6,032 nt of DNA from Methanomicrobiales archaeon (GCA_028678815.1 JAJRCS010000131.1:1-6032); one strand, 5' to 3'. Counted from the first letter of the stretch, positions 1 to 5,118 are shown. Notes: generated from the sequence alone by a model not told the origin. Program-made: numbers and translations.

Positions 1-1
1 G

Positions 2-109
2 CGGAGCCGGGTCATCCAGGAGATCTTCGAGTTCTACCCCGACATCGGGGAGATTGTCCTCCTGGAGTCCTTCAAGCGGCAGGCGAAGCCCGAGGGGACC
101 GGGCAGTAA
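2..109 (+). CDS. C-terminal end of an unrecognised protein (5' end outside window)
   Basis: An open frame enters from the left edge and gives 35 residues before a TAA stop at 107-109. The peptide begins RSRVIQEIFEFYPDIGEI and ends in a hydrophilic tail rich in Lys, Glu and Gly. The IQEIFEFYPDIGEIVLLESF stretch looks like an amphipathic helix and strand at the end of a folded domain. Codon choice (GAG, ATC, CTC and CGG dominate) matches the confident genes downstream, and a T-run follows the stop, so this is very likely a real gene end. I do not recognise the family from this fragment and assign no function. Confidence 0.65.
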   Translation, partial: RSRVIQEIFEFYPDIGEIVLLESFKRQAKPEGTGQ

Positions 110-122
110 CTCATTCCCGCAC

Positions 123-128
123 TTTTTT
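123..128 (+). terminator. T-run transcription terminator of the left-edge gene
   Basis: Six consecutive T residues lie 14 bases after the stop of the partial gene. Archaeal RNA polymerase commonly terminates at T-runs without a hairpin, and no strong stem precedes this one. The position suits the end of the upstream transcript. The call rests on position and composition only. Confidence 0.4.
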
Positions 129-154
129 CCTTCGCACCACCCGCAGCATAACCC

Positions 155-160
155 TATTAT
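155..160 (+). promoter_or_regulatory. Possible TATA box for the small membrane protein gene
   Basis: TATTAT is an AT-rich island in GC-rich DNA between the T-run and the membrane protein gene. Archaeal initiation about 25 bases downstream would leave a leader of roughly 35 bases, long enough to include the G-run upstream of the start. The match to the TATA consensus is only moderate. Confidence 0.3.
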
Positions 161-216
161 CGGCAACACCCAACCGGTTAGTACCGGCGGGTGACCGCCT
201 GATACGAAAAGGGGGG

Positions 217-504
217 ATGAAGATGGAGGGGGAACCGGGCACAAAGGGGAAGGGGGAGCCGCCCCTGGGAGATCTCGTCGTCGAGGACCTGAAGGGGATC
301 CGGAGCGAGATCCTCCTCTACGGGATCGCGGTCATCGTCATCATCGTCGGCTCGGCACAGTTCGGGATCGCGGTGCTCGAGACCCTGGAGATACCGCTCC
401 TCGTCTTTGCCACCATCGTCCTCATCATCTATTTTCTCCTTGCCCTCAGGGGAGCCAGGAGCAGGGTGACCGGTGGGAAGGCAGGGGAGGCACGGCAGAG
501 GTAA
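217..504 (+). CDS. Small membrane protein with two predicted transmembrane helices
   Basis: The 95-residue product has a charged Gly/Lys/Glu-rich head (about 1-31), two hydrophobic segments (about 33-52 and 59-77, the second rich in Ile, Leu, Val and Phe) and a basic tail with several Arg and Lys. The short Glu-containing turn between the helices suggests a helical hairpin in the cytoplasmic membrane. Both ends would then lie on the same side, probably the cytoplasm given the basic tail. I recognise no family or catalytic residues. The start is ambiguous. A run of six G directly abuts the ATG at 217, while the in-frame ATG at 223 sits 6 bases after that run, a better Shine-Dalgarno spacing. 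The gene appears to be transcribed separately from its left neighbour and ends 66 bases before the F390 synthetase-like gene. Confidence 0.7.
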   Translation: MKMEGEPGTKGKGEPPLGDLVVEDLKGIRSEILLYGIAVIVIIVGSAQFGIAVLETLEIPLLVFATIVLIIYFLLALRGARSRVTGGKAGEARQR

Positions 505-533
505 ATCAGGGGACCGGGCAGCCGGAGAGATCC

Positions 534-539
534 TTTTTT
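534..539 (+). terminator. T-run terminator after the small membrane protein gene
   Basis: Six T residues lie 30 bases after the stop of the membrane protein gene and 31 bases before the next ATG. This fits a hairpin-independent archaeal terminator. It could instead be part of the promoter region of the following gene, because no clear TATA box is visible there. Confidence 0.35.
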
Positions 540-570
540 CATCTCCCTTCCCCCGTACACACTGTGGACC

Positions 571-1947
571 ATGCCTGACCCCCGTTATTACCACAGGTCC
601 GTCGAGACCGCCCCCCGGGCCGATATCGACTCCCTCATCGATGACCGGGTGCGCCACACGGTCAGGTACGCGAACGAGCATTCGCCCTTCTACCGCTCGT
701 GGTTCCGGGAGCACGGGATCGATCCCGCCTCGGTGAAGGAGCACGAGGATCTCCTCGCCCTGCCCGTCATCTCGGGGAAGACCATCCGGGCGAACCAGCC
801 GCCGGTGAAGGAGGAGTTCCTCTTCCGGAGCGTGGACTGGAAGGACGTCTTCACCGTCCACGAGACGAGCGGGACGAGCGGCACCCCCAAGGCCTTCTTC
901 CTCACCTGGGAGGACTGGGAGCGGTACGCCGAGAAGTACGCCCGGTCCTTCGTCTCCCAGGGCTTCGGCCCCGGTGACCGGGTGGTCATCTGCGCCTCGT
1001 ACGGGATGAACGTCGGGGCGAACACCATGACCCTTGCTGCGAGGGAGACCGGGATGACCATCATCCCCGAGGGGACCTGCAACTTCCCCGTCCGGGTGAT
1101 CACGAGCTTCCGCCCGACCGGGATCGTCGGCTCGGTCTTCAAGCTCCTCAACCTGGCCCGCAGGCTGAAGGCAGAGGGCATTCCCCCGCCGGAGTCCGGC
1201 GTGACCCGGCTCGTGGCAGGGGGGGAGTCCTTTGCCCCGGAGTCCCGGGAGTACGTCGCGGAGATCTGGGGGTGCCCCGTGCACAACACCTACGGGTCCA
1301 CCGAGGGGACCATGTGCGGGGAGTGCGAGGAGCACACGGGCCTCCATGTCCCCGAGGATCTCGTCCACATGGACGTCTACGACCCGGGCATGGCGTCCTT
1401 CGTCCCCGACGGGGAGTGCGGCCGGATCGTCCTCTCCACCCTCATCGGCCCCGGGGAGCGCTGCGGGACCCTCCTCCTCAACTACGACACCGAGGACACG
1501 ACGGTGGTGCTCTCGAGGGACCGGTGCTCCTGCGGCCGGACCCACCTGCGGATCCTGAACCCCCAGCGGGATGCCGAGACCTTCCGGGCAGGAGGGGCGT
1601 TCCTCAACCGGGTGGACGTGGAGCGGGGGGTCTTCCAGCGGGAGAACATGGAGTACCTCACGGGGGACTACGAGGCCTTCCTCCACAACGGCGAGAAGGA
1701 GGGGGCGACTGACCTGCGGCTCACCATGGAATGCATCGACCCGGACAAGACCGACCGGGACGGGATACAGGACCGGTTCATCAGGGGATTCATCGGGAGG
1801 AATCCCTTCCTTAAAAAGGCCCACGATACGGGCCTCCTCACCTTCTCCTTCTCCTTTGCCTGCATCGGGACCCTCGAGCACCAGACCCTGAAGGGAAGGC
1901 CGAGGCGGATGGTGGACCGGAGGACAGGTACCGCCGCAAAGAGCTGA
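571..1947 (+). CDS. Coenzyme F390 synthetase-like adenylate-forming enzyme (PaaK-type)
   Basis: This 458-residue protein belongs to the phenylacetate-CoA ligase (PaaK)-like branch of the adenylate-forming superfamily. In methanogens this group includes coenzyme F390 synthetase, which transfers AMP or GMP to the deazaflavin hydroxyl of F420. Visible motifs are the nucleotide-binding loop ETSGTSGTPK (98-107), the adenylation motif YGSTEG (241-246) and the hinge-proximal NYDTED (304-309). A probable metal site is formed by Cys249, Cys252, His255, Cys319 and Cys321. The length fits the family. The ATG at 571 lies about 30 residues before the conserved NEHSPFYR segment, as expected. No Shine-Dalgarno sequence is seen, so the start may be leaderless. 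The gene converges on cofE with 38 bases between stops. Methanogens often carry several such paralogs, and the substrate cannot be proved from sequence; an aryl-CoA ligase is the main alternative. Confidence 0.88.
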   Translation: MPDPRYYHRSVETAPRADIDSLIDDRVRHTVRYANEHSPFYRSWFREHGIDPASVKEHEDLLALPVISGKTIRANQPPVKEEFLFRSVDWKDVFTVHETSGTSGTPKAFFLTWEDWERYAEKYARSFVSQGFGPGDRVVICASYGMNVGANTMTLAARETGMTIIPEGTCNFPVRVITSFRPTGIVGSVFKLLNLARRLKAEGIPPPESGVTRLVAGGESFAPESREYVAEIWGCPVHNTYGSTEGTMCGECEEHTGLHVPEDLVHMDVYDPGMASFVPDGECGRIVLSTLIGPGERCGTLLLNYDTEDTTVVLSRDRCSCGRTHLRILNPQRDAETFRAGGAFLNRVDVERGVFQRENMEYLTGDYEAFLHNGEKEGATDLRLTMECIDPDKTDRDGIQDRFIRGFIGRNPFLKKAHDTGLLTFSFSFACIGTLEHQTLKGRPRRMVDRRTGTAAKS

Positions 1948-1966
1948 TCGCCGGGGGGAAGCTCGG

Positions 1967-1971
1967 AAAAA
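1967..1971 (-). terminator. Short T-run terminator downstream of cofE
   Basis: On the minus strand five T residues lie 14 bases after the cofE stop, inside the 38-base gap between the convergent genes. This suits termination of the cofE transcript. No equivalent T-run is seen on the plus strand for the opposing gene, so that transcript may read into antisense cofE. Confidence 0.3.
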
Positions 1972-1985
1972 GGGAGCGGGGAGAA

Positions 1986-2732
1986 TCAGCCGGGCCGGTT
2001 GCAGATGGCCTTCCGGATGACGTCCTCGGAGGGTCTGAAGTAGAGGTCGTCATGGCCGGTCCACCGCTCGCAACCCCGGAAGACCACCGCGGGGATCCCC
2101 TGGTGGCTCTCGCCCATGACATAGTTCGCGAAGCCCGCGATCTCGTCCACCACCGCCTCCTCGGTGATGAGGAGGATGTGGCCAAAGAGGTCGGTGTCGT
2201 TCCGGAAGTCCCGGATGGCGGGGAAGCCGCTCCACCCGATGGCATTCCCCGTCTGGCCCCGCCGGAAGGCCCGCCCGCAGGTGTCGGTGATGATGGTCCC
2301 GACCTCCTTCCCCGACCTCCTCCGGACCCCTGCCCGAACCTCGGCCGCCGCCCCCATGGGGTCGGGGGGGAGGAGGATGACGTACCCGTCCTCGATGTTG
2401 GACCGGTCCACCCCAGACCTGACCCCGATGTGACCGAAGGGGAGCTCCGAGAGGATGAAGGGGTGATCGATGAGCACCTCCTTCGCCTCGTCGAGGACCG
2501 ACTGGACGAACCGGGGGTCCTCCCTGTCACGCCTCGCGATCCGCTCGGCATACTCCGACGGCTGGATCTCCGAGAGCCTCCGGGTGTGGCCCTTTGCCTT
2601 GGAGTAGATGGTGGAGGCGAGGACGAGGATATCCCCGTTTTCGAGGGCCACCCGCTCGCAGACGAGGGCCGGGATATCGTCCCCCTTCTGGATGAGGGGG
2701 AGCCCCTCGACAGGGATCACCTGGATGGTCAT
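1986..2732 (-). CDS. cofE: Coenzyme F420-0:L-glutamate ligase
   Basis: CofE adds L-glutamate to F420-0 using GTP and divalent metals, building the gamma-linked polyglutamate tail of coenzyme F420, the hydride carrier of methanogenesis, in the cytoplasm. From the start at 2732 the protein has 248 residues, close to the usual archaeal size of about 250. Family motifs are visible: GLPLI (10-14), SKAKG (44-48), GVDRSN (107-112), LPPDP (121-125), the long TDTCGRAFRRGQ...AIGWSG block (150-169) and DLFG (181-184). An in-frame ATG at 2759 would add nine residues. I prefer 2732 because the family starts a few residues before GLPLI and a TATA-like TTTTATG lies about 28 bases upstream, which fits a leaderless message without a Shine-Dalgarno site. 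Rubrerythrin lies 142 bases upstream on the same strand. Confidence 0.95.
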   Translation of the reverse strand: MTIQVIPVEGLPLIQKGDDIPALVCERVALENGDILVLASTIYSKAKGHTRRLSEIQPSEYAERIARRDREDPRFVQSVLDEAKEVLIDHPFILSELPFGHIGVRSGVDRSNIEDGYVILLPPDPMGAAAEVRAGVRRRSGKEVGTIITDTCGRAFRRGQTGNAIGWSGFPAIRDFRNDTDLFGHILLITEEAVVDEIAGFANYVMGESHQGIPAVVFRGCERWTGHDDLYFRPSEDVIRKAICNRPG

Positions 2733-2756
2733 GGAGGGAGGTAGCGCGTTGGCGGA

Positions 2757-2764
2757 CATAAAAG
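2757..2764 (-). promoter_or_regulatory. Candidate TATA box for a leaderless cofE transcript
   Basis: The minus strand reads CTTTTATG here, centred about 28 bases upstream of the ATG at 2732. Archaeal transcription starts roughly 25 bases after the TATA centre, so the message would begin at or next to that ATG. No Shine-Dalgarno match precedes it, which fits a leaderless start. If translation began at 2759 instead, these bases would overlap the start codon. Confidence 0.4.
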
Positions 2765-2773
2765 GGATGGTTT

Positions 2774-2791
2774 CCTGCCGTCTCCGGCAGG
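2774..2791 (-). other. Perfect inverted repeat upstream of cofE
   Basis: CCTGCCG and CGGCAGG form a 7-bp stem around a 4-base loop, 15 bases upstream of the alternative start at 2759 and just upstream of the TATA-like element. It could be a regulator-binding site, or a hairpin ending the rubrerythrin transcript. The GC-rich setting makes a chance stem plausible. Confidence 0.35.
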
Positions 2792-2808
2792 GGGCGCCGG
2801 GGGGCCCC

Positions 2809-2843
2809 GGAGCCGGGCTCCCTCCCTCCCTCTGCCCGGCTCC
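2809..2843 (-). other. 9-bp hairpin enclosing a G-quadruplex motif in the rubrerythrin-cofE spacer
   Basis: GGAGCCGGG (2809-2817) is exactly complementary to CCCGGCTCC (2835-2843), a 9-bp GC-rich stem with a 17-base loop. On the minus strand, 2837-2820 reads as four G-triplets with spacers of 4, 1 and 1 bases, a canonical G-quadruplex motif. The motif would be present in any rubrerythrin transcript that extends into cofE. The first G-triplet of the motif lies in the stem, so the two folds compete. Possible roles are 3'-end protection of rubrerythrin mRNA or attenuation of read-through into cofE; neither is shown. Confidence 0.45.
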
Positions 2844-2874
2844 CGCTGTGCCCGGGGCTGACCTGGAGGAAGGA

Positions 2875-3447
2875 TCAGTAGTTCTCGGCCCAGGGCTCGA
2901 AGTAGGCCCTCGCATGGGCGCAGACGGGGCACTTCAGGGGGACCCCGGCCGCCTCGTGGACGTACCCGCAGTTCCGGCACTTCCACCTGATGGGCGCATC
3001 CCGTTTGAAGACCGTGCCCTTCTCCACCTTCTCGAGGAGCTTCCGGTACCGCCGCTCGTGGTATGCCTCGACCTTTGCAACCTGCCGGAAGGTGTTCGCC
3101 ACATCGGGGAGTCCCTCCTTCTCTGCAACCTGCCCGAATCCCGGGTAGAGGGTTCCCCATTCGACCTTCTCCCCCTCGGCGGCGGCCATCAGGTTCGCAG
3201 CCGTGGTCCCGGTGATCCCTGCCGGGTACGAGGCGGTGATCTCCACCATCCCGCCCTTCAGGTGGTTGAAGAAGAGCTGGGCATGCTCCCGCTCGTTGTC
3301 GGCGGTCTCCTGGAAGATGCCCGAGATCTGCTCGTATCCCTCCTTCTTCGCCACGCTCGCGAAGAAGCTGTACCTCGTCCGCGCCTGGGACTCGCCGGCG
3401 AAGGCGGCGAGGAGGTTCTTCTCCGTCTGGCTGCCTTTCAGGTCCAT
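2875..3447 (-). CDS. Rubrerythrin
   Basis: Rubrerythrin is a cytoplasmic diiron protein that reduces hydrogen peroxide to water and protects anaerobes from oxidative stress. The 190-residue product has the complete two-domain layout. The four-helix ferritin-like domain (about 1-145) carries the expected iron ligands Glu19, Glu47, Glu52/His55 (ExxH), Glu93 and Glu127/His130 (second ExxH). The C-terminal rubredoxin-like domain has Cys157/Cys160 and Cys173/Cys176, two CxxC knuckles binding one iron. I chose the start at 3447 because GGAGGAG precedes it with 9-base spacing and the family begins near MDLKGSQTEKNL. An in-frame ATG at 3465 would add six residues but lacks a ribosome site. Downstream on the same strand is cofE; upstream lies a divergent phosphatase-like gene. 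Confidence 0.95.
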   Translation of the reverse strand: MDLKGSQTEKNLLAAFAGESQARTRYSFFASVAKKEGYEQISGIFQETADNEREHAQLFFNHLKGGMVEITASYPAGITGTTAANLMAAAEGEKVEWGTLYPGFGQVAEKEGLPDVANTFRQVAKVEAYHERRYRKLLEKVEKGTVFKRDAPIRWKCRNCGYVHEAAGVPLKCPVCAHARAYFEPWAENY

Positions 3448-3452
3448 CGTAT

Positions 3453-3464
3453 CCTTCTCCTCCA
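3453..3464 (-). promoter_or_regulatory. Strong ribosome binding site deciding the rubrerythrin start
   Basis: The minus strand reads GGAGGAGAAGG just upstream of the ATG at 3447. Its GGAG cores match the archaeal 16S rRNA tail and place the start at 3447 rather than at the ATG at 3465, whose codon directly abuts and overlaps this site. Confidence 0.6.
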
Positions 3465-3483
3465 TACAGGTGTTTTCGGAGGG

Positions 3484-3493
3484 TATGAATAAT
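3484..3493 (-). promoter_or_regulatory. Candidate TATA box for rubrerythrin
   Basis: The minus strand reads ATTATTCATA, an AT-rich island in GC-rich DNA. Initiation about 25 bases downstream would fall near 3463-3465, leaving a leader of about 16-18 bases that just contains the Shine-Dalgarno sequence. That agreement supports both the promoter and the chosen start. Confidence 0.45.
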
Positions 3494-3565
3494 CTGCTGG
3501 TAAAGGGAGAGGCTCTGGCGTGCAGCCGGTACATTGGCAGGAAGCCCTCTTATCCCTCGCAGGGG

Positions 3566-3596
3566 CAGGTTCCCCTTTGTCATCCGGTAGAACCTG
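3566..3596 (+). other. Inverted repeat in the region upstream of the phosphatase-like gene
   Basis: CAGGTTC (3566-3572) and GAACCTG (3590-3596) can form a 7-bp stem with a 17-base loop. It lies in the 225-base stretch between the divergent rubrerythrin and phosphatase-like genes. Apart from this repeat, the rubrerythrin promoter and the Shine-Dalgarno/mini-ORF pair below, I see no gene or RNA in that stretch. Confidence 0.25.
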
Positions 3597-3617
3597 AAGC
3601 AGGTGGGGAGTACTCCG

Positions 3618-3661
3618 GGAGGTGAGCTGCGGGGATGCGCAGGAACATTGATCACGTCTGA
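3618..3661 (+). other. Orphan Shine-Dalgarno sequence and 8-codon mini-ORF
   Basis: GGAGGTGA (3618-3625) is an eight-base perfect match to the complement of the archaeal 16S rRNA 3' end. Nine bases after it an ATG opens an 8-codon frame, MRRNIDHV, ending at TGA 3659-3661. The frame is out of phase with the phosphatase-like gene, which starts 30 bases later (9 or 12 bases later with its alternative starts). It could be a translated leader peptide that couples or limits downstream initiation, or simply the remains of a lost gene start. Confidence 0.3.
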
Positions 3662-3690
3662 AAAGAAGAGTGATGCAAGGAACCGGGGAC

Positions 3691-4179
3691 ATGGAACGGA
3701 TTACTCCCTGCCTGTTCATCGGCGATCTCGGCGATGACCGGCACGTCGCCGGCCGGGAAGGCTGGGCCATCATCCACGCGGAGAAGGAGATCCACAGGCG
3801 GTACCGGATGGCCCGGCACCTTCCCCCGAAGGATTTCTTCCTCACCCCCGACGGGAACGAGATCTTCCTCTCCTTCGAGGATGCCCTCCGGACGGGCCAG
3901 GTGAACACCGGCTGCATCCTCCCCGCCGTCGAGTTCACCCACCGGCACGTGGCCCGGGGCCACCGGGTCCTTCTCCACTGCATCTCCGGCGCCTCCCGTG
4001 CCCCGGCCATCGCGATGCTCTACCTCCTCAGGTACACCGACGTCCTCCCCCGGACGAACATCTTCGACGCGATGTGCGCCTTCTCCGAGCTCTATCCCCT
4101 CTATGACCCGAACGACGGGCTCCTCGCCTACGCGGCGGGGTTCCTCGAGGAGATCAAGGGGAAGGGGGAACCCGGATAA
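3691..4179 (+). CDS. Dual-specificity / tyrosine phosphatase-like protein with atypical P-loop
   Basis: Residues 96-103, HCISGASR, form the Cys-x5-Arg phosphate-binding loop of the protein tyrosine phosphatase superfamily, with Cys97 as nucleophile and Arg103 as phosphate ligand. Asp64, in NEIFLSFEDA and 33 residues earlier, is a plausible general acid. The MERITPCLFIGDL start and the WAIIHAEKE strand resemble small DSP-like proteins of archaea and phages. At 162 residues the domain is complete. The residue after the P-loop Arg is Ala104, where Ser or Thr is usual; that residue helps hydrolyse the phospho-cysteine intermediate, so turnover may be altered. The start at 3691 follows AAGGA at 9 bases; GTG 3670 and ATG 3673 are alternatives adding up to seven residues. 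The physiological substrate is unknown. The gene stands alone, divergent from rubrerythrin and 73 bases before the AAA+ gene. Confidence 0.8.
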   Translation: MERITPCLFIGDLGDDRHVAGREGWAIIHAEKEIHRRYRMARHLPPKDFFLTPDGNEIFLSFEDALRTGQVNTGCILPAVEFTHRHVARGHRVLLHCISGASRAPAIAMLYLLRYTDVLPRTNIFDAMCAFSELYPLYDPNDGLLAYAAGFLEEIKGKGEPG

Positions 4180-4209
4180 CCGTCCATCTCTCCACCCTCC
4201 TCATCGGCA

Positions 4210-4217
4210 GATATAAG
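4210..4217 (+). promoter_or_regulatory. Candidate TATA box for the AAA+ ATPase gene
   Basis: GATATAAG is centred about 39 bases before the ATG at 4253. Initiation about 25 bases downstream gives a leader of roughly 14 bases. Only a weak GTGGGAT-type ribosome site precedes the ATG, so a short-leader start is likely. This suggests the gene is transcribed independently of the phosphatase-like gene. Confidence 0.45.
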
Positions 4218-4252
4218 CCGGGAAGAAGAGAGAATCAGGGATCTGTGGGATC

Positions 4253-5014
4253 ATGTCTGGCGGTGATGACGAGGAGCGGGGGTGCCAGCTCTACCAGTTC
4301 GAGCGTAACCGTTACTTCTACGGGAAGCTGATGACCGTCCGGGACTTCGAGGATGAGCAGGAGTACCTGAACAGGAAAAAATTCCTCTTAAACCGAGGGC
4401 GGCTCATGGGAAGGGAGAGAGAGATCCTCCAGGACTCTTTTTCCAATTCAGCGGAACGGATGGCCCCTTATGCGGAAAGGGACAGGGACATCCTGTCGTG
4501 GCGCCAGCGGGCCGTTCTCAGGGAGATCGCGATAGCGGTCCGTGCAGCTCGGGCACGGTGGCAGGCAGGGGTGTACGATGCATGGAGCTTTTCCGGGAGA
4601 TCCTCCCGGGGTCTTGGTATCAGTGTACTCTTCACCGGACCGCGCGGGACCGGAAAGACGGTAGCGGCCGAGTGGCTTGCCGGGGATCTCAACCTGCCTC
4701 TCTACAGGATCGATCTCTCGTCCGTTGTGAGCAAGTACATCGGTGAGACGGAGAAGAATATCCGGCGGCTCTTTGAGGCCGCAGAGGCTGGGGGGGCCAT
4801 CCTCTTCTTCGATGAAGCAGATGCCCTCTTCGGGAAAAGGAGCGACGTGAAGGACAGCCATGACCGGTACGCCTGCACGGAGGTCCACCCCCTTCTCCAC
4901 AGGATAGAGGCATGGGAGGGACTCACCCTCCTCTCGGTGAGGACCGAGAAGATCCTCGACCCATCCTGCGTCTCACGGATCCGGTATATCATCCGGTTCC
5001 CGAAAAGGGAGTAG
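4253..5014 (+). CDS. eCIS-type AAA+ ATPase (Afp15-like), apparently C-terminally truncated with a fused N-terminal module
   Basis: Afp15-like AAA+ ATPases accompany extracellular contractile injection systems and are thought to help assembly or sheath handling. Residues about 80-250 match that type: GLGISVLFTGP, Walker A GPRGTGKT (129-136), the LSSVVSKYIGETEKN block (155-169), Walker B ILFFDEAD (183-190) and the following ALFGKRS...KDSHDRYA block (191-207). Three features are odd. Residues 12-48, with NRYFYGKLMTVRDFEDEQ, resemble the opening of a different eCIS-associated protein that I know only by motif. The sensor-1 position, usually Asn in an ATN triplet, reads SVR (228-230). Finally, the chain stops at FPKRE (249-253), where relatives continue with FPFPDE and a helical lid of several dozen residues. 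Arg242 may retain the arginine-finger role. The gene may be a fusion, a specialised short form or a decaying copy. Tail sheath follows 129 bases downstream. Confidence 0.82.
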   Translation: MSGGDDEERGCQLYQFERNRYFYGKLMTVRDFEDEQEYLNRKKFLLNRGRLMGREREILQDSFSNSAERMAPYAERDRDILSWRQRAVLREIAIAVRAARARWQAGVYDAWSFSGRSSRGLGISVLFTGPRGTGKTVAAEWLAGDLNLPLYRIDLSSVVSKYIGETEKNIRRLFEAAEAGGAILFFDEADALFGKRSDVKDSHDRYACTEVHPLLHRIEAWEGLTLLSVRTEKILDPSCVSRIRYIIRFPKRE

Positions 5015-5050
5015 ATTTCCCTGACGAGGGAACCGGGATAGAAGGTTCCC
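4995..5050 (+). repeat. Three alternating complementary 7-base arms (GGTTCCC / GGGAACC / GGTTCCC)
   Basis: GGTTCCC occurs at 4995-5001 and 5044-5050, and its exact complement GGGAACC lies between them at 5028-5034. The middle arm can pair with either flank. The first pairing has a 26-base loop and spans the AAA+ stop codon; the second has a 9-base loop. An additional GGGA/TCCC pair fits inside the first. These mutually exclusive hairpins lie between the AAA+ and sheath genes and could act as a processing or attenuation element, but this is inference from complementarity. Confidence 0.45.
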
Positions 5051-5103
5051 CTCAAGAGTGATGGACAGGGGAAGGGGACACTGAACAGAGAAGGAGGGGA
5101 GAT

Positions 5104-5118
5104 GAAACCTTTTTATAA
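5104..5118 (+). promoter_or_regulatory. BRE/TATA promoter of the tail sheath gene
   Basis: TTTTTATAA (5110-5118) is the clearest archaeal TATA box in the window and is preceded by the purine-rich GAAAC (5104-5108) where TFB would bind. Its centre is about 30 bases before the sheath ATG, so transcription should start within a few bases of the start codon. The weak TAGGGA ribosome-site-like sequence (5132-5137) may therefore not be in the message. This marks the sheath as the probable first gene of a structural operon. Confidence 0.6.

Noticed and set aside
178..1881. Long minus-strand reading frame of 567 codons opposite the membrane protein and F390 synthetase-like genes
   Set aside because: It is the antisense of a confident gene. 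High GC and C/G-ending codons remove stops on the opposite strand, and the product is a Gly/Pro/Asp-rich string without domains.
2052..2744. Plus-strand frame of 230 codons opposite cofE
   Set aside because: cofE motifs are unmistakable on the other strand; this frame has no recognisable motif and a shadow-type composition.
2608..3492. Plus-strand frame of 294 codons spanning parts of cofE and rubrerythrin antisense
   Set aside because: It bridges two conserved genes and their spacer in antisense, which is not expected of a real gene, and has no domain-like pattern.
3566..3600. GGTTC-containing stem reminiscent of a tRNA T-arm
   Set aside because: The 17-base loop is wrong, and no acceptor, D or anticodon arms can be laid out around it.
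3438..4010. Minus-strand frames opposite the phosphatase-like gene and its upstream region
   Set aside because: The Cys-x5-Arg signature is on the plus strand; the minus frames are low-complexity shadows.
4593..4609. Perfect 7-bp palindrome CCGGGAG-ATC-CTCCCGG inside the AAA+ gene
   Set aside because: It encodes FSGRSSRG in a conserved protein region and is easily produced by GC-rich Gly/Arg/Ser codons. No regulatory context supports it.
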